Source: Parasphingopyxis algicola
GTDB lineage: Bacteria; Pseudomonadota; Alphaproteobacteria; Sphingomonadales; Sphingomonadaceae
Direction: 5' to 3'
Assembly: GCF_013378075.1 (NCBI RefSeq)
Contig: NZ_CP051131.1
Location: 1,054,001 to 1,118,000, forward strand
DNA length: 64,000 nt
The notes beneath the pieces were generated by a model, which made no database searches, was not told the origin of the DNA, and saw only the letters and a list, made by a program, of their open reading frames with translations. The translations under genes were made by a program, and so were the position numbers. Each line of letters starts with the position of its first letter. Position 1 is the first letter of the stretch. Shown here one piece after another: positions 48,658 through 58,966 of this stretch.

Positions 48658-49305
48658 ATGCGTAAGATCGGTGCCGCGCTGGCCGGGATGGCCGCGATGC
48701 TGGGAGCCGCGATATCCGCCCCCGCCTCCGCCCAGATTTTCTTCTATCCGCCCGAACATGAAGGCCAGCCGGTCACCGGCGCCGAGCCCGGCCTGTTCGT
48801 CCCGGCGATGACCGACGGCCAGCCTCCCGAGGTCCGCGCCAATCTCGTCTGGAACCTGCGTTCGAGCCTCAACGTCGCTGCGCTCAACTGCCAGTTCTGG
48901 CCCTCGGCCCTGTCGGTCGACAATTACAACGCCATCCTCACCCATCACGCGGACGAACTGAACGCCGCCTATGAAGGCCTCAAAAGCTATTTCCGGCGGA
49001 CGGTCGGGCGCCGGTGGCAGGCGACGATGGATGAATATACGACCACCATGTACCAGAGCTATGTGCGGGTCGGATCGCAGCGCAGCTTCTGCCACGCCGC
49101 CGCCGAAACCGCGCGCGACGCGCTCTCCCGGCCCAAGGGTCAACTCTACATGACCGCGCAAAACCGCATGCGCCAGATGCGCAACAGCCTCGTATCCTAT
49201 GCCGATGCGACGATGCCCTATCACCAGCCGGTGCCCGTGCCGCCGCTGCTGCGTCTCGACGAGCGCTGCTGGCGGAGCACGAACTACAACACCCGTCGCT
49301 GTTAG
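48658..49305 (+). CDS. Exported protein, unknown function
   Basis: A 215-residue protein with a signal peptide (MRKIGAALAGMAAMLGAAISAPASAQ). The mature part is mostly helical, with LVWNLRSSLNVAALNCQFWP, a Tyr-rich middle (DEYTTTMYQSYVRVG) and three cysteines besides the one near the C-terminus. GGGAG lies seven bases before the start. Similar exported proteins occur in Sphingomonadales as far as I recall, but no function is known. Confidence 0.75.
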   Translation: MRKIGAALAGMAAMLGAAISAPASAQIFFYPPEHEGQPVTGAEPGLFVPAMTDGQPPEVRANLVWNLRSSLNVAALNCQFWPSALSVDNYNAILTHHADELNAAYEGLKSYFRRTVGRRWQATMDEYTTTMYQSYVRVGSQRSFCHAAAETARDALSRPKGQLYMTAQNRMRQMRNSLVSYADATMPYHQPVPVPPLLRLDERCWRSTNYNTRRC

Positions 49306-49358
49306 AGCGCCTGCTCGCGGCCTTGCCAAAATCGACGGGGACTTGCATCCCGGCCGCG

Positions 49359-51422
49359 ATGCCTGACCCCGTTCATCACCGCATTGCCGCCCGCCATCTG
49401 CTCGTGCCCGGGCATGGCGTCGCTGGTATCCGCCATCTCGGCGCGTTCCTGCCCGAGGTCGACCGGATCGACCGCCGCCGCTCAGCGTTGGCAGGCAGCG
49501 ACGCGGTGGCCGGCTGGGGCTACAAGCCGACCGCCAAACGCGCCCGCGCGATCGCCGAACAAAAGGGCCTGCCTTATATCGCGCTGGAAGACGGGTTCCT
49601 GCGTTCGATCGGGCTGGGCGAGGCCGGCGCGCCGCCACTCAGCCTTATCGCCGACGATATCGGCATCTATTATGACGCACGTTCGCCCTCGCGCATCGAG
49701 CGGCTGCTCGAGGATGGCGGCTGGCAGACACAAGAGTTTCTGACGCGCGCGGGCGAAGCGATGCGGCGGATCGCGGACTATGGGCTGAGCAAGACCAACG
49801 CCGCGCCGCGCCTCGAGCGGCGGCTGCTGCCCTCGACCGATCGGCGGCGCGTGCTCGTCGTCGACCAGACCTATGGCGATGTCTCGATCGAAGGCGGGCT
49901 TGCCGATACCCGGCGCTTCGCCGAGATGCTCGACACAGCCCGGCGCGACGAACACGGCGCGGAGATCATCGTGCGCCGCCATCCGGCCGTCGCCGCCGGT
50001 CTCAAAAAAGGCTGCATTCCCGGCGATGCGCTGGACGGCGTTACCCTGCTCGACAGCGAAGCGCGGGCCGCCGACATCCTGGCCGAAGTCGACGCCGTCT
50101 ATTGCGTGACGAGCCTGATGGGGTTCGAGGCGCTGATGCTCGGCAAGCCGGTGCGCTGTTTCGGCATGCCCTTCTATGCCGGCTGGGGCGCGACGCAGGA
50201 CCAGATCCACTGCGAACGGCGGACCGCCAGCCGGTCCGTCGAGGAGATATTCGCCGCCGCCTATCTCCTCTATTCGCGCTATGTAGACCCGATCAGCGGC
50301 ACGCCTACGACGCTGGAAGCGACGATCGACCGGTTGCGCGACTGGCGCCGGATCGCGGACCGCAATGCCGGGCATTTCGCCGCCATCGGCTTTACGCCCT
50401 GGAAACGCGCGGCAGTCCGCAACATGCTCGCGGGACCGCGCAACAGCGTCCGTTTCCACGGCTCGGTAGGCAGCGCGACACGGGACGCCGACGCTCGGAA
50501 CGGCAGGATACTCATCTGGTCGGGCAAGGAAGACGCCGCGAAGCGCGACCAGCTCGAGCATGGTCGGGTGCCGGTCTGGCGGATGGAGGACGGTTTTCTC
50601 CGCTCGCGCGGGCTCGGCTCGGATTTCCACCTCCCCGCCTCCATCGTGATCGACGATCGCGGCATGTATTTCGATCGGCACGACAGCTCGCGGCTGGAAA
50701 CGATCCTCGAAAGCGCCGAATTTGGACCGGAACTGCTTGAGCGCGCGGCGCGGCTGCGCGAGAAACTCGTATCGGCGAAGATCAGCAAATATAATGTCGG
50801 CGGCGATGTCGAAATCGATGCGCCCGAAGGCCGGCGCTCCATCCTCGTCGTCGGGCAGGTCGAGGACGATCGCTCGATCGAGCGCGGCACGGCGGACATC
50901 AGGACCAATCTCGGCCTGCTCGAGGCGGTGCGCGCCGATCATCCGGACGCTTTCATCGTCTACAAGCCGCATCCCGATGTCGAGACGGGCAACCGGGCCG
51001 GGCGTATCCCGCTGGAGCAATGCGAGGCGCTGGCCGACCAGGTCGTCCGCCATGCCAATATCGATGCCTGCATTGCGGCCTGCGACACGCTCGCGACGAT
51101 GACCTCGCTCTCCGGGTTCGAAGCGCTGATGCGCGGCAAGACGGTGCTGACCTATGGCGGACCTTTCTACGCCGGCTGGGGGCTGACCGAGGACCGGCTC
51201 TCCTTCGAACGGCGGAACCGCACGCTCTCGCTCGACATGCTCGTCGCGGGCACGCTGATCCTCTATCCGCGCTATATCCATCCGCCGACACGCCTCCCGT
51301 GCAGACCGGAGGAAATAGTCGATTGGCTCGCGGACGACGCGCCCGATCCCGGCCACAAGAGGCTGCGCTGGCTGCGCGCGCTCTGGAACAGCGTGAGCGG
51401 CGCGAAGCCCGTCCAGTATTGA
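49359..51422 (+). CDS. kpsC: KpsC-like capsular polysaccharide beta-Kdo transferase
   Basis: A protein of about 687 residues made of two related halves. The first has LPYIALEDGFLRSIGLGEAG and FGMPFYAGWGATQDQ; the second has VWRMEDGFLRSRGLG and YGGPFYAGWGLTEDR. This doubled layout is that of KpsC, whose two GT99/GT107-type domains build the poly-Kdo linker of group 2 capsules on a lipid anchor. KpsS and capsule export genes are not adjacent, so the gene stands alone. The ATG at 49359 has only a weak ribosome site, so the start is uncertain. Confidence 0.88.
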   Translation: MPDPVHHRIAARHLLVPGHGVAGIRHLGAFLPEVDRIDRRRSALAGSDAVAGWGYKPTAKRARAIAEQKGLPYIALEDGFLRSIGLGEAGAPPLSLIADDIGIYYDARSPSRIERLLEDGGWQTQEFLTRAGEAMRRIADYGLSKTNAAPRLERRLLPSTDRRRVLVVDQTYGDVSIEGGLADTRRFAEMLDTARRDEHGAEIIVRRHPAVAAGLKKGCIPGDALDGVTLLDSEARAADILAEVDAVYCVTSLMGFEALMLGKPVRCFGMPFYAGWGATQDQIHCERRTASRSVEEIFAAAYLLYSRYVDPISGTPTTLEATIDRLRDWRRIADRNAGHFAAIGFTPWKRAAVRNMLAGPRNSVRFHGSVGSATRDADARNGRILIWSGKEDAAKRDQLEHGRVPVWRMEDGFLRSRGLGSDFHLPASIVIDDRGMYFDRHDSSRLETILESAEFGPELLERAARLREKLVSAKISKYNVGGDVEIDAPEGRRSILVVGQVEDDRSIERGTADIRTNLGLLEAVRADHPDAFIVYKPHPDVETGNRAGRIPLEQCEALADQVVRHANIDACIAACDTLATMTSLSGFEALMRGKTVLTYGGPFYAGWGLTEDRLSFERRNRTLSLDMLVAGTLILYPRYIHPPTRLPCRPEEIVDWLADDAPDPGHKRLRWLRALWNSVSGAKPVQY

Positions 51423-51425
51423 GGC

Positions 51426-52058
51426 CTAGGGAATGCCCAGCATCTTGTGGGTCTGGAGGGTCAATCGCCATTCGGGATGCGCGCGGACATAGTCCATTGC
51501 CGCCGCCATCGCGGCCTCGCCCTCGTCGCAGTCCATGGGCTGGATCAGGAAATGGGAGAAGTCCAATCCGCCCAGTTCGGCCGGATCGATACCGTCCTGC
51601 GGCCAGACCAGTTTCAGCTCGTCGCCCGATCGCTGGACGACCTCGCTCCCGGCCTTGGGGCTGACGCAGAGCCAGTCGATGCCCTCAGGCGCGGGAAGCG
51701 TGCCGTTGGTTTCGACCGCGATCTCGAACCCCGCCGCATGCAGCGCGTCGATCAGTGCGGCATCGAGCTGGAGCAACGGCTCGCCGCCCGTGCAGACGAT
51801 ATAGGCATGGGCGCGATCAGCGCCCCATAGTTCGCCCGCCTTCGCCGCAACGGCATCGGCGTCGGCATAGCGCGCGCCATTCTCGCCATCGGTCCCGACG
51901 AAATCCGTATCGCAGAACCGGCAGACGGCGGTTGCGCGATCCTGCTCCCGACCCGTCCAGAGATTGCAGCCGGCGAAGCGCAGGAAGACGGCGCGGCGCC
52001 CCGTCTGCATCCCCTCCCCCTGCAGGGTCAGGAACATTTCCTTGACGGCGTAGCTCAT
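51426..52058 (-). CDS. queE: 7-carboxy-7-deazaguanine synthase
   Basis: A 210-residue radical-SAM enzyme of queuosine synthesis. Its cluster motif is the extended form C-x14-C-x2-C ([19 protein letters not shown]), as in Gram-negative QueE. The N-terminal [16 protein letters not shown] and [13 protein letters not shown] also fit. It overlaps queC by four bases. Confidence 0.96.
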   Translation of the reverse strand: MSYAVKEMFLTLQGEGMQTGRRAVFLRFAGCNLWTGREQDRATAVCRFCDTDFVGTDGENGARYADADAVAAKAGELWGADRAHAYIVCTGGEPLLQLDAALIDALHAAGFEIAVETNGTLPAPEGIDWLCVSPKAGSEVVQRSGDELKLVWPQDGIDPAELGGLDFSHFLIQPMDCDEGEAAMAAAMDYVRAHPEWRLTLQTHKMLGIP

Positions 52059-52747
52059 GGTTTTTCAGCGTAGAGGGTTGGATCGTCGAGTCCGGCCTCG
52101 ATGAAACCCTTGGCGCGCAACCGGCAACTGTCGCACAGGCCGCAATGCCGGCCATCGGCCGTCGGATCGTAGCAGGACCAGCTCATCCCGGCATCGAGGC
52201 CCAGCCGCGCGGCCTCGGCGGCGATGTCGGCCTTGCTCATATCGAGCAGCGGCGTGTGGACGGTAAAGCGATCGCCCTCGACCCCCGCCTTGGTGGCGAG
52301 ATTGGCCATCGTCTCGAAGCTCCGGATGAAATCCGGCCGGCAGTCCGGATAGCCCGAATAGTCGAGCGCGTTGACGCCGATAAAGATGTCGCGCGCACCC
52401 GCCGCCTCGGCCCAGCCCAGGCAGAGCGCGAGGAAGATCGTGTTGCGCGCGGGCACATAGGTGACCGGAATATCGTCGCCGACGCCGGTCTTGGGCACCT
52501 CGATATCCGCCGTCAGCGCCGATCCGCCGAATTGAGAGAGATCGAGCGGCAGCACGATATGCCGCTCGACGCCAAGCGCTGCCGCGACATTGGCGGCTGC
52601 CTCCAGCTCGATCCGGTGGCGCTGATTATAGTCGATCGTCAGCGCGAACAGCCGGTAGCCGGCCTCGCGCGCCAGCCCGCCCGTGACCATCGAATCGAGT
52701 CCGCCCGACAGGAGCAGGACCGCATGTTTCGGGGTATCTTCAACCAT
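52055..52747 (-). CDS. queC: 7-cyano-7-deazaguanine synthase
   Basis: A 230-residue ATP pyrophosphatase-type enzyme making preQ0. It has the PP-loop [11 protein letters not shown] and the zinc-binding cysteines in [18 protein letters not shown]. The start at 52747 ([13 protein letters not shown]) gives the family length; the open frame upstream has no function. It heads a queC-queE unit. Confidence 0.95.
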   Translation of the reverse strand: MVEDTPKHAVLLLSGGLDSMVTGGLAREAGYRLFALTIDYNQRHRIELEAAANVAAALGVERHIVLPLDLSQFGGSALTADIEVPKTGVGDDIPVTYVPARNTIFLALCLGWAEAAGARDIFIGVNALDYSGYPDCRPDFIRSFETMANLATKAGVEGDRFTVHTPLLDMSKADIAAEAARLGLDAGMSWSCYDPTADGRHCGLCDSCRLRAKGFIEAGLDDPTLYAEKP

Positions 52748-52793
52748 CGGCGACGCAGCTATGCCCGGATCCGCGCCCGCGCAAGCTCTGCCG

Positions 52794-52822
52794 CAAATAA
52801 AAGACCGCCCGGAAGGGCGGCC
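52794..52822 (-). terminator. Rho-independent terminator on the minus strand
   Basis: Read on the minus strand: CCGCCC, loop TTCC, GGGCGG, then TCTTTTATTT. It lies between the small exported protein gene and queC and should end transcription of the former. Confidence 0.8.
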
Positions 52823-52931
52823 AGTTCCAGGCCAAAACGGCCCGTTAGGGAGGAAAGTGTGCCCCATGAAAGACACGCGCATGGGAATAAACAAAGATGG
52901 TAAACGGACGGTTAATGCCGAGCGCTAAATC

Positions 52932-53339
52932 TCAGGGACAGTCGCCCGTGCGGCGGGCCTCGTAGACATTGTGAAACGGGCTGCCATTATGAATGCCCTG
53001 CGTGTCGATCCGCGCCAGCCGCGGCGTTTCCACGGAAACGGTCGTCTGCCCCCATCCCGAGCCCGAACATTCGTAGCGCGCCGTTACAGAGTCGCGATCC
53101 TGACTCAATATGCGGCGCGGACAGGCCCGGCCGGCATGGCGAATCTGGAGCAGCCGCTCGGGATTGCGCACGCAGATATGCCGCGGCGTCCGGCCCGAAC
53201 GGCCGAGATCGCGCAGCTCCCAGACGCCGCCCTGCAGCCCCGACAGCGCCGCCGGCGTCTGCGCGGCGCCGGGCGTCGCGAGCAGGATCATAGCCGCCGC
53301 ACCCATCAGGGCCGGCTTCAGCCGCGCGGTATCGGACAT
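52932..53339 (-). CDS. Small exported DUF3617-like protein
   Basis: A 135-residue protein with a signal peptide ending in ATPGAAQ. The mature part (GVWELRDLGRSG, then HICVRNPERLLQIRH and CSGSGWGQTTVSVET) resembles the DUF3617 group of small exported proteins and has four cysteines. The start at 53339 has GGGAG five bases upstream. Function unknown. A terminator follows about 110 bp after the stop. Confidence 0.7.
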   Translation of the reverse strand: MSDTARLKPALMGAAAMILLATPGAAQTPAALSGLQGGVWELRDLGRSGRTPRHICVRNPERLLQIRHAGRACPRRILSQDRDSVTARYECSGSGWGQTTVSVETPRLARIDTQGIHNGSPFHNVYEARRTGDCP

Positions 53340-53431
53340 GTTCACTCCCATAGCAGATAGCGATAGGCCGCCATCTGGGCCGATTTATAGCGAAAATAAG
53401 GTGAACCGGCCCTGAAACCCGGGTTTTTCAC

Positions 53432-54328
53432 CTACAGTTCAGTCACTTCTATCGGAAAGCTTTTCGCGCAAAATTCGCAATTCACGCGAATCACGCCGTC
53501 CTTGTCGGCCATATCGGCATGTTCTTCGGCGCTGAACTGACCGACGACCTGGCGGATATGCACCGGATCGCAGCGGCACCCCTTGGCGAGCGGCGTCGGC
53601 GACAGCACGCGGATTTCGCCTTCGTCATGGAACAGTCGCCAGACGACGGCCTCGAGCTCGAGTTCGGGATCAGCGAGTTCGTCGGATGTCACCGTCTCGC
53701 CGAGCGTCCTCACATGCTCCCATTCGGGATGGTCGAGGCGAACATGAAGCCGTTCGCGCCCCTCTTCGCCTTCGGCCAGATGCTGGAGCAGCAACCCGCC
53801 GGCGATCCAGGCGCCATTCGCATCCTTGGTCACGGCGATCCGCAACAGGCTCGGAATCTGCTCGGACTGGACGAAATAATGTTCGGCCGCCTCGGCAAGC
53901 GACCCGCCTTCCAGCGGGACGATGCCCTGATAGCGTTCGCCGGTGACCGCCTGGTCGAAGGTGATTGCGAGATAGCCCTGGCCGAACAGCGCAAAGAGCG
54001 ACGGATCGGCCGGCGCCATGGCGAGACGCTCGGCATCGTGACGGACATAGCCGCGCAGTTCGCCGCCCTTGTAATCGGCGACCAGCAGTTCGACGACACC
54101 GCTCTGCGTCTGGGCCTGGATCGTCAGCTGGCCGCCCGCTTCCTTGAGCGTCGATCCGAACAGCGCCGCCAGGACCAGCGCTTCGCCGAGCAGTTGCGCC
54201 AGCGGCTCTGGATAAGCATGGGCGTTGAGCACGTCGCCCAGCGCCGGCCCGATCCGCACCATCCGCCCGCGGGCGTTGCGGACCGGGATCGAAAATCCCA
54301 GCGAACTGTCCATGAACGTCGTACTCAT
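53432..54328 (-). CDS. hslO: Redox-regulated chaperone Hsp33
   Basis: A 298-residue holdase activated by oxidation. The C-terminal zinc switch shows as CRCDP and CEFC. The N-terminal body has [22 protein letters not shown] and a typical [18 protein letters not shown]. The ATG overlaps the argF stop (ATGA). It completes an argD-argF-hslO unit, an order seen in many alphaproteobacteria. Confidence 0.96.
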   Translation of the reverse strand: MSTTFMDSSLGFSIPVRNARGRMVRIGPALGDVLNAHAYPEPLAQLLGEALVLAALFGSTLKEAGGQLTIQAQTQSGVVELLVADYKGGELRGYVRHDAERLAMAPADPSLFALFGQGYLAITFDQAVTGERYQGIVPLEGGSLAEAAEHYFVQSEQIPSLLRIAVTKDANGAWIAGGLLLQHLAEGEEGRERLHVRLDHPEWEHVRTLGETVTSDELADPELELEAVVWRLFHDEGEIRVLSPTPLAKGCRCDPVHIRQVVGQFSAEEHADMADKDGVIRVNCEFCAKSFPIEVTEL

Positions 54329-55254
54329 CCGATCAGGCCGAAACACCAGCGCAGGATCGCCTTCTGGGCGTGGAGACGGTTTTCCGCTTCGTCCCAGATC
54401 GCCGATTGCGGACCGTCGATCACCTCCGCCGTCACTTCCTCGCCGCGATGCGCGGGCAGGCAATGGAGGAAAATGGCGTCGTCCTTCGCCGCCGCCATCA
54501 CCTTGTCTGTAACCTGGAACGGCTCGAGCGCCGCGAGCTTCGCCTCGCCCCCCTTCTGGCCCATCGAAATCCAGGTGTCGGTGACGACGACATCGGCGCC
54601 GGCGACGGCCGCCATGGGATCGCGGGTGATATCGATCGTCCCCCCGCGTTCGCGCGCGGCGGTCACGATGTCGGAGGGCGGCAACAGGCTTTCGGGACAG
54701 GCCACCGCGACATCGAATTTGAGGAGGCTGCCCGCCTCGATGATCGAGGTCAGAACGTTGTTGCCGTCGCCGAGCCACGCCCATTTCGTGCCCGCCAGCC
54801 GGTTCAGCCGTTCGAGCACGGTCTGCATATCGGCCATGATCTGGCAGGGATGCGACCGGTCCGTCAGCCCGTTGATGACCGGCACGCTTGCATGTTCGGC
54901 CAACTCGACAAGCTTGGCATGATCGTCGGTCCGGATCATGATCGCATCGACATAGCGGGAAAGCACGCGCGCGGTATCGGCGATCGTCTCACCCCGGCCG
55001 AGCTGCATGGTCCCGGATTCGAGCACCATGGACGAGCCGCCGAGCTGGCGGATCGCAATGTCGAACGAGGTGCGCGTGCGAGTCGAGTTCTTCTCGAAAA
55101 TCATCGCCAGCACATGGCCGGAAAGCGATGGATGGTCGTCGGTCGCGCCCCTGGGCTTGTCCTTGCGGGCGACCTTCGCGGTCAGGGCGTCGTCGAGGAT
55201 CGCGGCCAGCGCATCGCCCTCGAGATCGGCGAGATCGAGAAAATGCCGCGTCAT
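54325..55254 (-). CDS. argF: Ornithine carbamoyltransferase
   Basis: A 309-residue enzyme that makes citrulline from ornithine and carbamoyl phosphate. The carbamoyl phosphate loop is [11 protein letters not shown], with [12 protein letters not shown] and the ornithine-side [12 protein letters not shown]. It overlaps both argD and hslO by four bases, so the three are coupled in translation. Confidence 0.97.
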   Translation of the reverse strand: MTRHFLDLADLEGDALAAILDDALTAKVARKDKPRGATDDHPSLSGHVLAMIFEKNSTRTRTSFDIAIRQLGGSSMVLESGTMQLGRGETIADTARVLSRYVDAIMIRTDDHAKLVELAEHASVPVINGLTDRSHPCQIMADMQTVLERLNRLAGTKWAWLGDGNNVLTSIIEAGSLLKFDVAVACPESLLPPSDIVTAARERGGTIDITRDPMAAVAGADVVVTDTWISMGQKGGEAKLAALEPFQVTDKVMAAAKDDAIFLHCLPAHRGEEVTAEVIDGPQSAIWDEAENRLHAQKAILRWCFGLIG

Positions 55255-56435
55255 GACTCGGGCGCCTCATAGTCCCGCGCCGCCGCCGAAAGCAGCTCGA
55301 CGAACTCGGTGATGTGGCTTTCCTCGATATTGAGCGGCGGGAGCACGCGCACGACATTATCGGCAGCGGCGACGAGCAACAGCCCCTTGGTGCGGAGATA
55401 CGGCACGAACGGTTTGCTATCGACCTTCATCTTGATGCCGAGCATCAGACCACGGCCGCGCACACCCTCGAACAGATGGTCGTGGTTGGGCAGCATCTGT
55501 TCGAGCGCCTGGCGGAGGCGATCGCCCATCGCCTTCACATGATCGAAAAAGCCGGGTTCGAGGATCACGTCGAGCACCGCCTCGCCCGCCGCCATGGCGA
55601 GCGGTCCGCCGCCATAGGTCGAACCGTGCGTTCCGATCACCATGCCCGATGCGGCCTCTTCGGTCGCCAGACAGGCGCCGAGCGGGAAGCCCCCGCCGAT
55701 CCCCTTGGCGGAGGCCAGAATATCGGGCTCGATGCCGTACTGCTCATAGGCGAAAAAGGTGCCGGTCCGGCCATAGCCGCACTGCACTTCGTCGAGCACC
55801 AGCATGAGCCCGTTGGCGTCGGCCAGCTCTCGGAGGCCCTGCATGAAGGTATCGCTCGCCGGGCGGATACCGCCCTCGCCCTGGACCGGCTCGACCAGAA
55901 AACCGGCGGTCCGTTCATCGATCGCGGCCTCGGCGGCGTCGAGATTGTCGAACTCGACGACCTCGAAGCCCGGCAGCACCGGTTCGAACCCGTCGGTCAT
56001 CTTCTCGGATCCGGCGGCACTGATGGTCGCCATGGTCCGGCCATGAAAGGCCGACGAAAAGGTGATCAGTTTCTTGCGCTCCGGCGCGCCGGCCGCATGG
56101 TGATAGCGGCGCGCGGTCTTGATCGCGCATTCGACCGCCTCGGCGCCCGAATTGGTAAAGAAGACCGTATCGGCGAAGCTGTTGTCGCAAATCCGCCGGG
56201 CCAGATGCTCGCCCTGCGGCGACCCGTACATGTTGGAGACATGGACGAGCTTGGCCGCCTGGTCCTGGATGGCTTTCGTCAGATGCGGGTGGCTGTGGCC
56301 GAGCAGGTTCACCGCGATGCCGCTCGCGAAATCGAGATAGCGCTCGCCCTCCTCGCCATACAGATAGGCGCCTTCGCCACGCACCGGCCGGACCGGGCTG
56401 CGGGGGTATACGGGCATGAGCGGCGTGATCGTCAT
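55251..56435 (-). CDS. argD: Acetylornithine/succinyldiaminopimelate aminotransferase
   Basis: A 394-residue class III aminotransferase. The cofactor lysine is in [16 protein letters not shown] and the conserved acid in [12 protein letters not shown]. It acts in arginine, and possibly lysine, synthesis. AGGAA lies six bases before the ATG at 56435; an upstream ATG is less likely. First gene of argD-argF-hslO. Confidence 0.96.
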   Translation of the reverse strand: MTITPLMPVYPRSPVRPVRGEGAYLYGEEGERYLDFASGIAVNLLGHSHPHLTKAIQDQAAKLVHVSNMYGSPQGEHLARRICDNSFADTVFFTNSGAEAVECAIKTARRYHHAAGAPERKKLITFSSAFHGRTMATISAAGSEKMTDGFEPVLPGFEVVEFDNLDAAEAAIDERTAGFLVEPVQGEGGIRPASDTFMQGLRELADANGLMLVLDEVQCGYGRTGTFFAYEQYGIEPDILASAKGIGGGFPLGACLATEEAASGMVIGTHGSTYGGGPLAMAAGEAVLDVILEPGFFDHVKAMGDRLRQALEQMLPNHDHLFEGVRGRGLMLGIKMKVDSKPFVPYLRTKGLLLVAAADNVVRVLPPLNIEESHITEFVELLSAAARDYEAPES

Positions 56436-56546
56436 ATGGCGTTCCTGTTCGGCATTCGTAAAAAGCAAAAGGCGGCCCCGATGGCCGCCACAGACGCTGC
56501 ATTATACCGGTCGTTCTCAGAGCGCGTCAAATGATCGCGCGCGGCG

Positions 56547-57401
56547 TCAGCTCTTTATTTTCCAGCCCCGCACGAGCAGCCGGTAACACAGTGCACACAG
56601 CGCCATATTGAGCGCCAGCAGAACAATGACGCCGGTCACGAGATTGGAATCGGTGGCACCGATAAAGCCGTATCGAAAGCCCGAAATGACGTAGAAGAAC
56701 GGGTTGAAGGCGCTGACCGCCTGAAAGACCGGGTCGAGCCGCTCGATCGTGTAGAATGTGCCGGAAAGAAGAGCGAGCGGAGCGACGACGAAGTTGGTGA
56801 CGGCGGCCGCGTGGTCGAACTTCTCCGCCCAGATCGAGGTCAGCACACCGAACAGCGCGAGCATGATCGATCCCATCAGGCCGAAATAGACGATTGCCCA
56901 GATGTGCTGCGGGGAAACGTCGATGCCCCAGAGCCACATCGCGACCCAGACCGCGATACCGACGCAGAAGGCGCGCGTCACCGCCCCGCCGACCAGTGCG
57001 ATCAGCAGTTCGAGCGTCGAGAGCGGCGGCATCAGATAGTCGACAATCGTGCCCTGAATCTTGCCGACCAGCAGCGAAAAGCTGGAATTGGCGAAGGCGT
57101 TCTGGATCATCCCCATGACGATCAGGCCCGGCGCGAGGAAGCTGTTGAACGGGACGCCGAGAACTTCGCGATCGCCGCGCCCCAACGCCACGGTGAAAAT
57201 GACGAGAAACAGCAGGGTCGTAATCGCCGGCGCCCAGATCGTTTGCAGCTGCACCTTGAAGAAACGCCGAACCTCCTTAATGTAGAGGGTTCGCAATCCA
57301 ACCCAGTTGACGAAGGGGATCGCGGGTACGCCCGGTTCGGGCAGTGTTCGGGTTTCCTGCGCGTGGAAATTGGGATCGCGCGATTGGGGCTGGTCTGACA
57401 T
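56547..57401 (-). CDS. ABC-2 type transporter permease
   Basis: A 284-residue permease with six hydrophobic segments and the ABC-2 patterns LAPGLIVMGMIQNAFANSSF, VDYLMPPLSTLELLIA and SGTFYTIERLDPVFQ. It is like YadH-type exporters. An ATPase partner is not adjacent, so it must pair with a protein encoded elsewhere. The substrate is unknown. Divergent from gcrA. Confidence 0.88.
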   Translation of the reverse strand: MSDQPQSRDPNFHAQETRTLPEPGVPAIPFVNWVGLRTLYIKEVRRFFKVQLQTIWAPAITTLLFLVIFTVALGRGDREVLGVPFNSFLAPGLIVMGMIQNAFANSSFSLLVGKIQGTIVDYLMPPLSTLELLIALVGGAVTRAFCVGIAVWVAMWLWGIDVSPQHIWAIVYFGLMGSIMLALFGVLTSIWAEKFDHAAAVTNFVVAPLALLSGTFYTIERLDPVFQAVSAFNPFFYVISGFRYGFIGATDSNLVTGVIVLLALNMALCALCYRLLVRGWKIKS

Positions 57402-57472
57402 TGCCAAGGCGACTATCCGCTGCGGCGTGCCCCGGCAAGCCAATTGGGCTTTTGAACGAAGAAGGATAATTG

Positions 57473-58123
57473 ATGGCCTGGACCGACGAACGCATCGATC
57501 AGCTGAAGAAGATGTGGGAAAAAGGCATGACGGCGAGCCAGATCGCCGAGAGCCTGGGCGGCGTGAGCCGCAACGCGGTGATCGGCAAGGCCCATCGCCT
57601 CGGCCTCAAATCGCGCCCGTCCCCGGTCAAGGCCAAGGACAGCAAGGCGAAGAAAAAGGCCGCGCCCAAATCCAAGGCCGCGCCCAAGGCAAAAACAGCG
57701 CCGAAACCGAAGCCCGCGCCTGCGGCCAAACCGCAGCCTGCGGCGACCAGGACAGCGGACGCCCGCCCGAAAGCGCCGCCGCCCTCCGGCCCGCAATATC
57801 GCTCTATCGGCCCCGGCGGCTTCACCCGGCAGTCCCCCGCCGACCAGCAGCCCCTGCCGCCCGCGCCGCCGCGCCGGCTCGTGCCGCAAAAGCTGGATCC
57901 GGAATATGAGGACAAGACGGGCCTGCTCGACCTTACCGAACGTATCTGCAAATGGCCGATGGGGCATCCCGGCGAATCGGATTTCCATTTCTGCGGCGAA
58001 CCGGTGAACCCCGGCTTCCCCTATTGCGTCGAGCATTGCGGCCGCGCCTATCAGGCGCAGCTTCCCCGCAAGGACCGCCGCCCGCCGCCGCCTTTGCCGT
58101 TCGGCGGTCCACGGGTTCGCTAA
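57473..58123 (+). CDS. gcrA: GcrA cell-cycle regulator
   Basis: A 216-residue GcrA. The N-terminal DNA-binding domain (MAWTDERIDQLKKMWEKGMT, then SRNAVIGKAHRLGLKSR) is canonical, as is the C-terminal sigma-70-binding part CKWPMGHPGESDFHFCGEPV. Between them is a long Ala/Lys/Pro-rich linker. GcrA acts with sigma-70 at promoters that carry methylated GANTC. AAGGA lies six bases before the ATG; a TTG just upstream was rejected. Confidence 0.95.
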   Translation: MAWTDERIDQLKKMWEKGMTASQIAESLGGVSRNAVIGKAHRLGLKSRPSPVKAKDSKAKKKAAPKSKAAPKAKTAPKPKPAPAAKPQPAATRTADARPKAPPPSGPQYRSIGPGGFTRQSPADQQPLPPAPPRRLVPQKLDPEYEDKTGLLDLTERICKWPMGHPGESDFHFCGEPVNPGFPYCVEHCGRAYQAQLPRKDRRPPPPLPFGGPRVR

Positions 58124-58135
58124 GCGCCAGGCGCG

Positions 58136-58390
58136 ATGGCGATCTTCCTCGTCTGGCACGAGTCCGGCTCGGAGATCGACGTCGAGCTACTGCACGTGCT
58201 CGACCATTTCCCGCTCAAGCCGGGCCTGATGCTCGTCGACACCGAACTGACCCGATCGAAACTCTATCATCAGGTCAAATGGGCTTTGCCCAAGGACACG
58301 GCCCTGCTCGCCGCCCCACTCGAAGACGCGCCCAAGTTCAAGGGGATGGAATCCGGCGCGCTCAATTGGGTCAGGGCGCGAACGGACTGA
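58136..58390 (+). CDS. Small conserved-looking protein, unknown function
   Basis: An 84-residue protein 12 bp downstream of gcrA on the same strand. It has a mixed alpha/beta pattern (AIFLVWHESGSEIDVELLHV, then PGLMLVDTELTRSKLYHQVK) and no signal peptide or membrane segment. I recognise no family. The tight spacing and normal codon use support it as a real gene cotranscribed with gcrA. Confidence 0.65.
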   Translation: MAIFLVWHESGSEIDVELLHVLDHFPLKPGLMLVDTELTRSKLYHQVKWALPKDTALLAAPLEDAPKFKGMESGALNWVRARTD

Positions 58391-58395
58391 CGACG

Positions 58396-58920
58396 TCAGG
58401 AGAAAGGGTTCGGCGGGCCGCCGGCAAAAGCCTTCCAGCCCACGACGACCGTCCAGTGCATCACGACGCAAGGCCAGAGAGAGCGGGTGGCAAGATAGGT
58501 GCTCGCCAATGCCGTGCCGAGCGCGGCCACCGCGACGAGAAACCACGGGTCGAGAAAGACGGGCACTGCATTTGCCCCGAAAACCGCTGCTTGCAACGGG
58601 TGCCACGCGACAAATGCCGAAATCGACAGGATTGCGGCCAACCTGTGCTGTCCGGGCTCCTCTGGGCGCGGCAAAAGCAGTGCCCGAAACAGCACCTCTT
58701 CACCCAGCGCCGGGACAAAGATCGCCACAAGCGCGATCGTCAACAGACCGGAATAGTCGGTTGTCAGACCGAACCGAAGGAAGTCGCCCTGCCAACCGCA
58801 CAGAAGCAGAACTGGTAGCAACACCAGCAGGTTTCGAGCGGCGATGCGCCATCCGTGCCGGCCGGGGCGCGTCACGGCCGCCCGTTTGATCCGTCTCGCG
58901 GCCAATCGCGCCAATTGCAT
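58396..58920 (-). CDS. CPBP-family intramembrane metalloprotease
   Basis: A 174-residue membrane protein with the Abi/CPBP motifs: the glutamate pair and arginine in GEEVLFRALLLP, then FVAWHPLQAAVFG and VVMHWTVVVGW supplying the other residues. Members act as CaaX-type or bacteriocin-immunity proteases. The protein is short for the family (usually over 200 residues), with only about four helices. The substrate is unknown. Confidence 0.85.
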   Translation of the reverse strand: MQLARLAARRIKRAAVTRPGRHGWRIAARNLLVLLPVLLLCGWQGDFLRFGLTTDYSGLLTIALVAIFVPALGEEVLFRALLLPRPEEPGQHRLAAILSISAFVAWHPLQAAVFGANAVPVFLDPWFLVAVAALGTALASTYLATRSLWPCVVMHWTVVVGWKAFAGGPPNPFS

Positions 58921-58966
58921 CTTGATACACTAGCACGCTCTGCCAGTTCTGCGCTAATCGGTCGGC

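Noticed and set aside
49482-51356. Minus-strand open frame of 624 codons opposite kpsC
   Set aside because: It mirrors the two-domain KpsC gene; Arg/Ala-rich composition without motifs.
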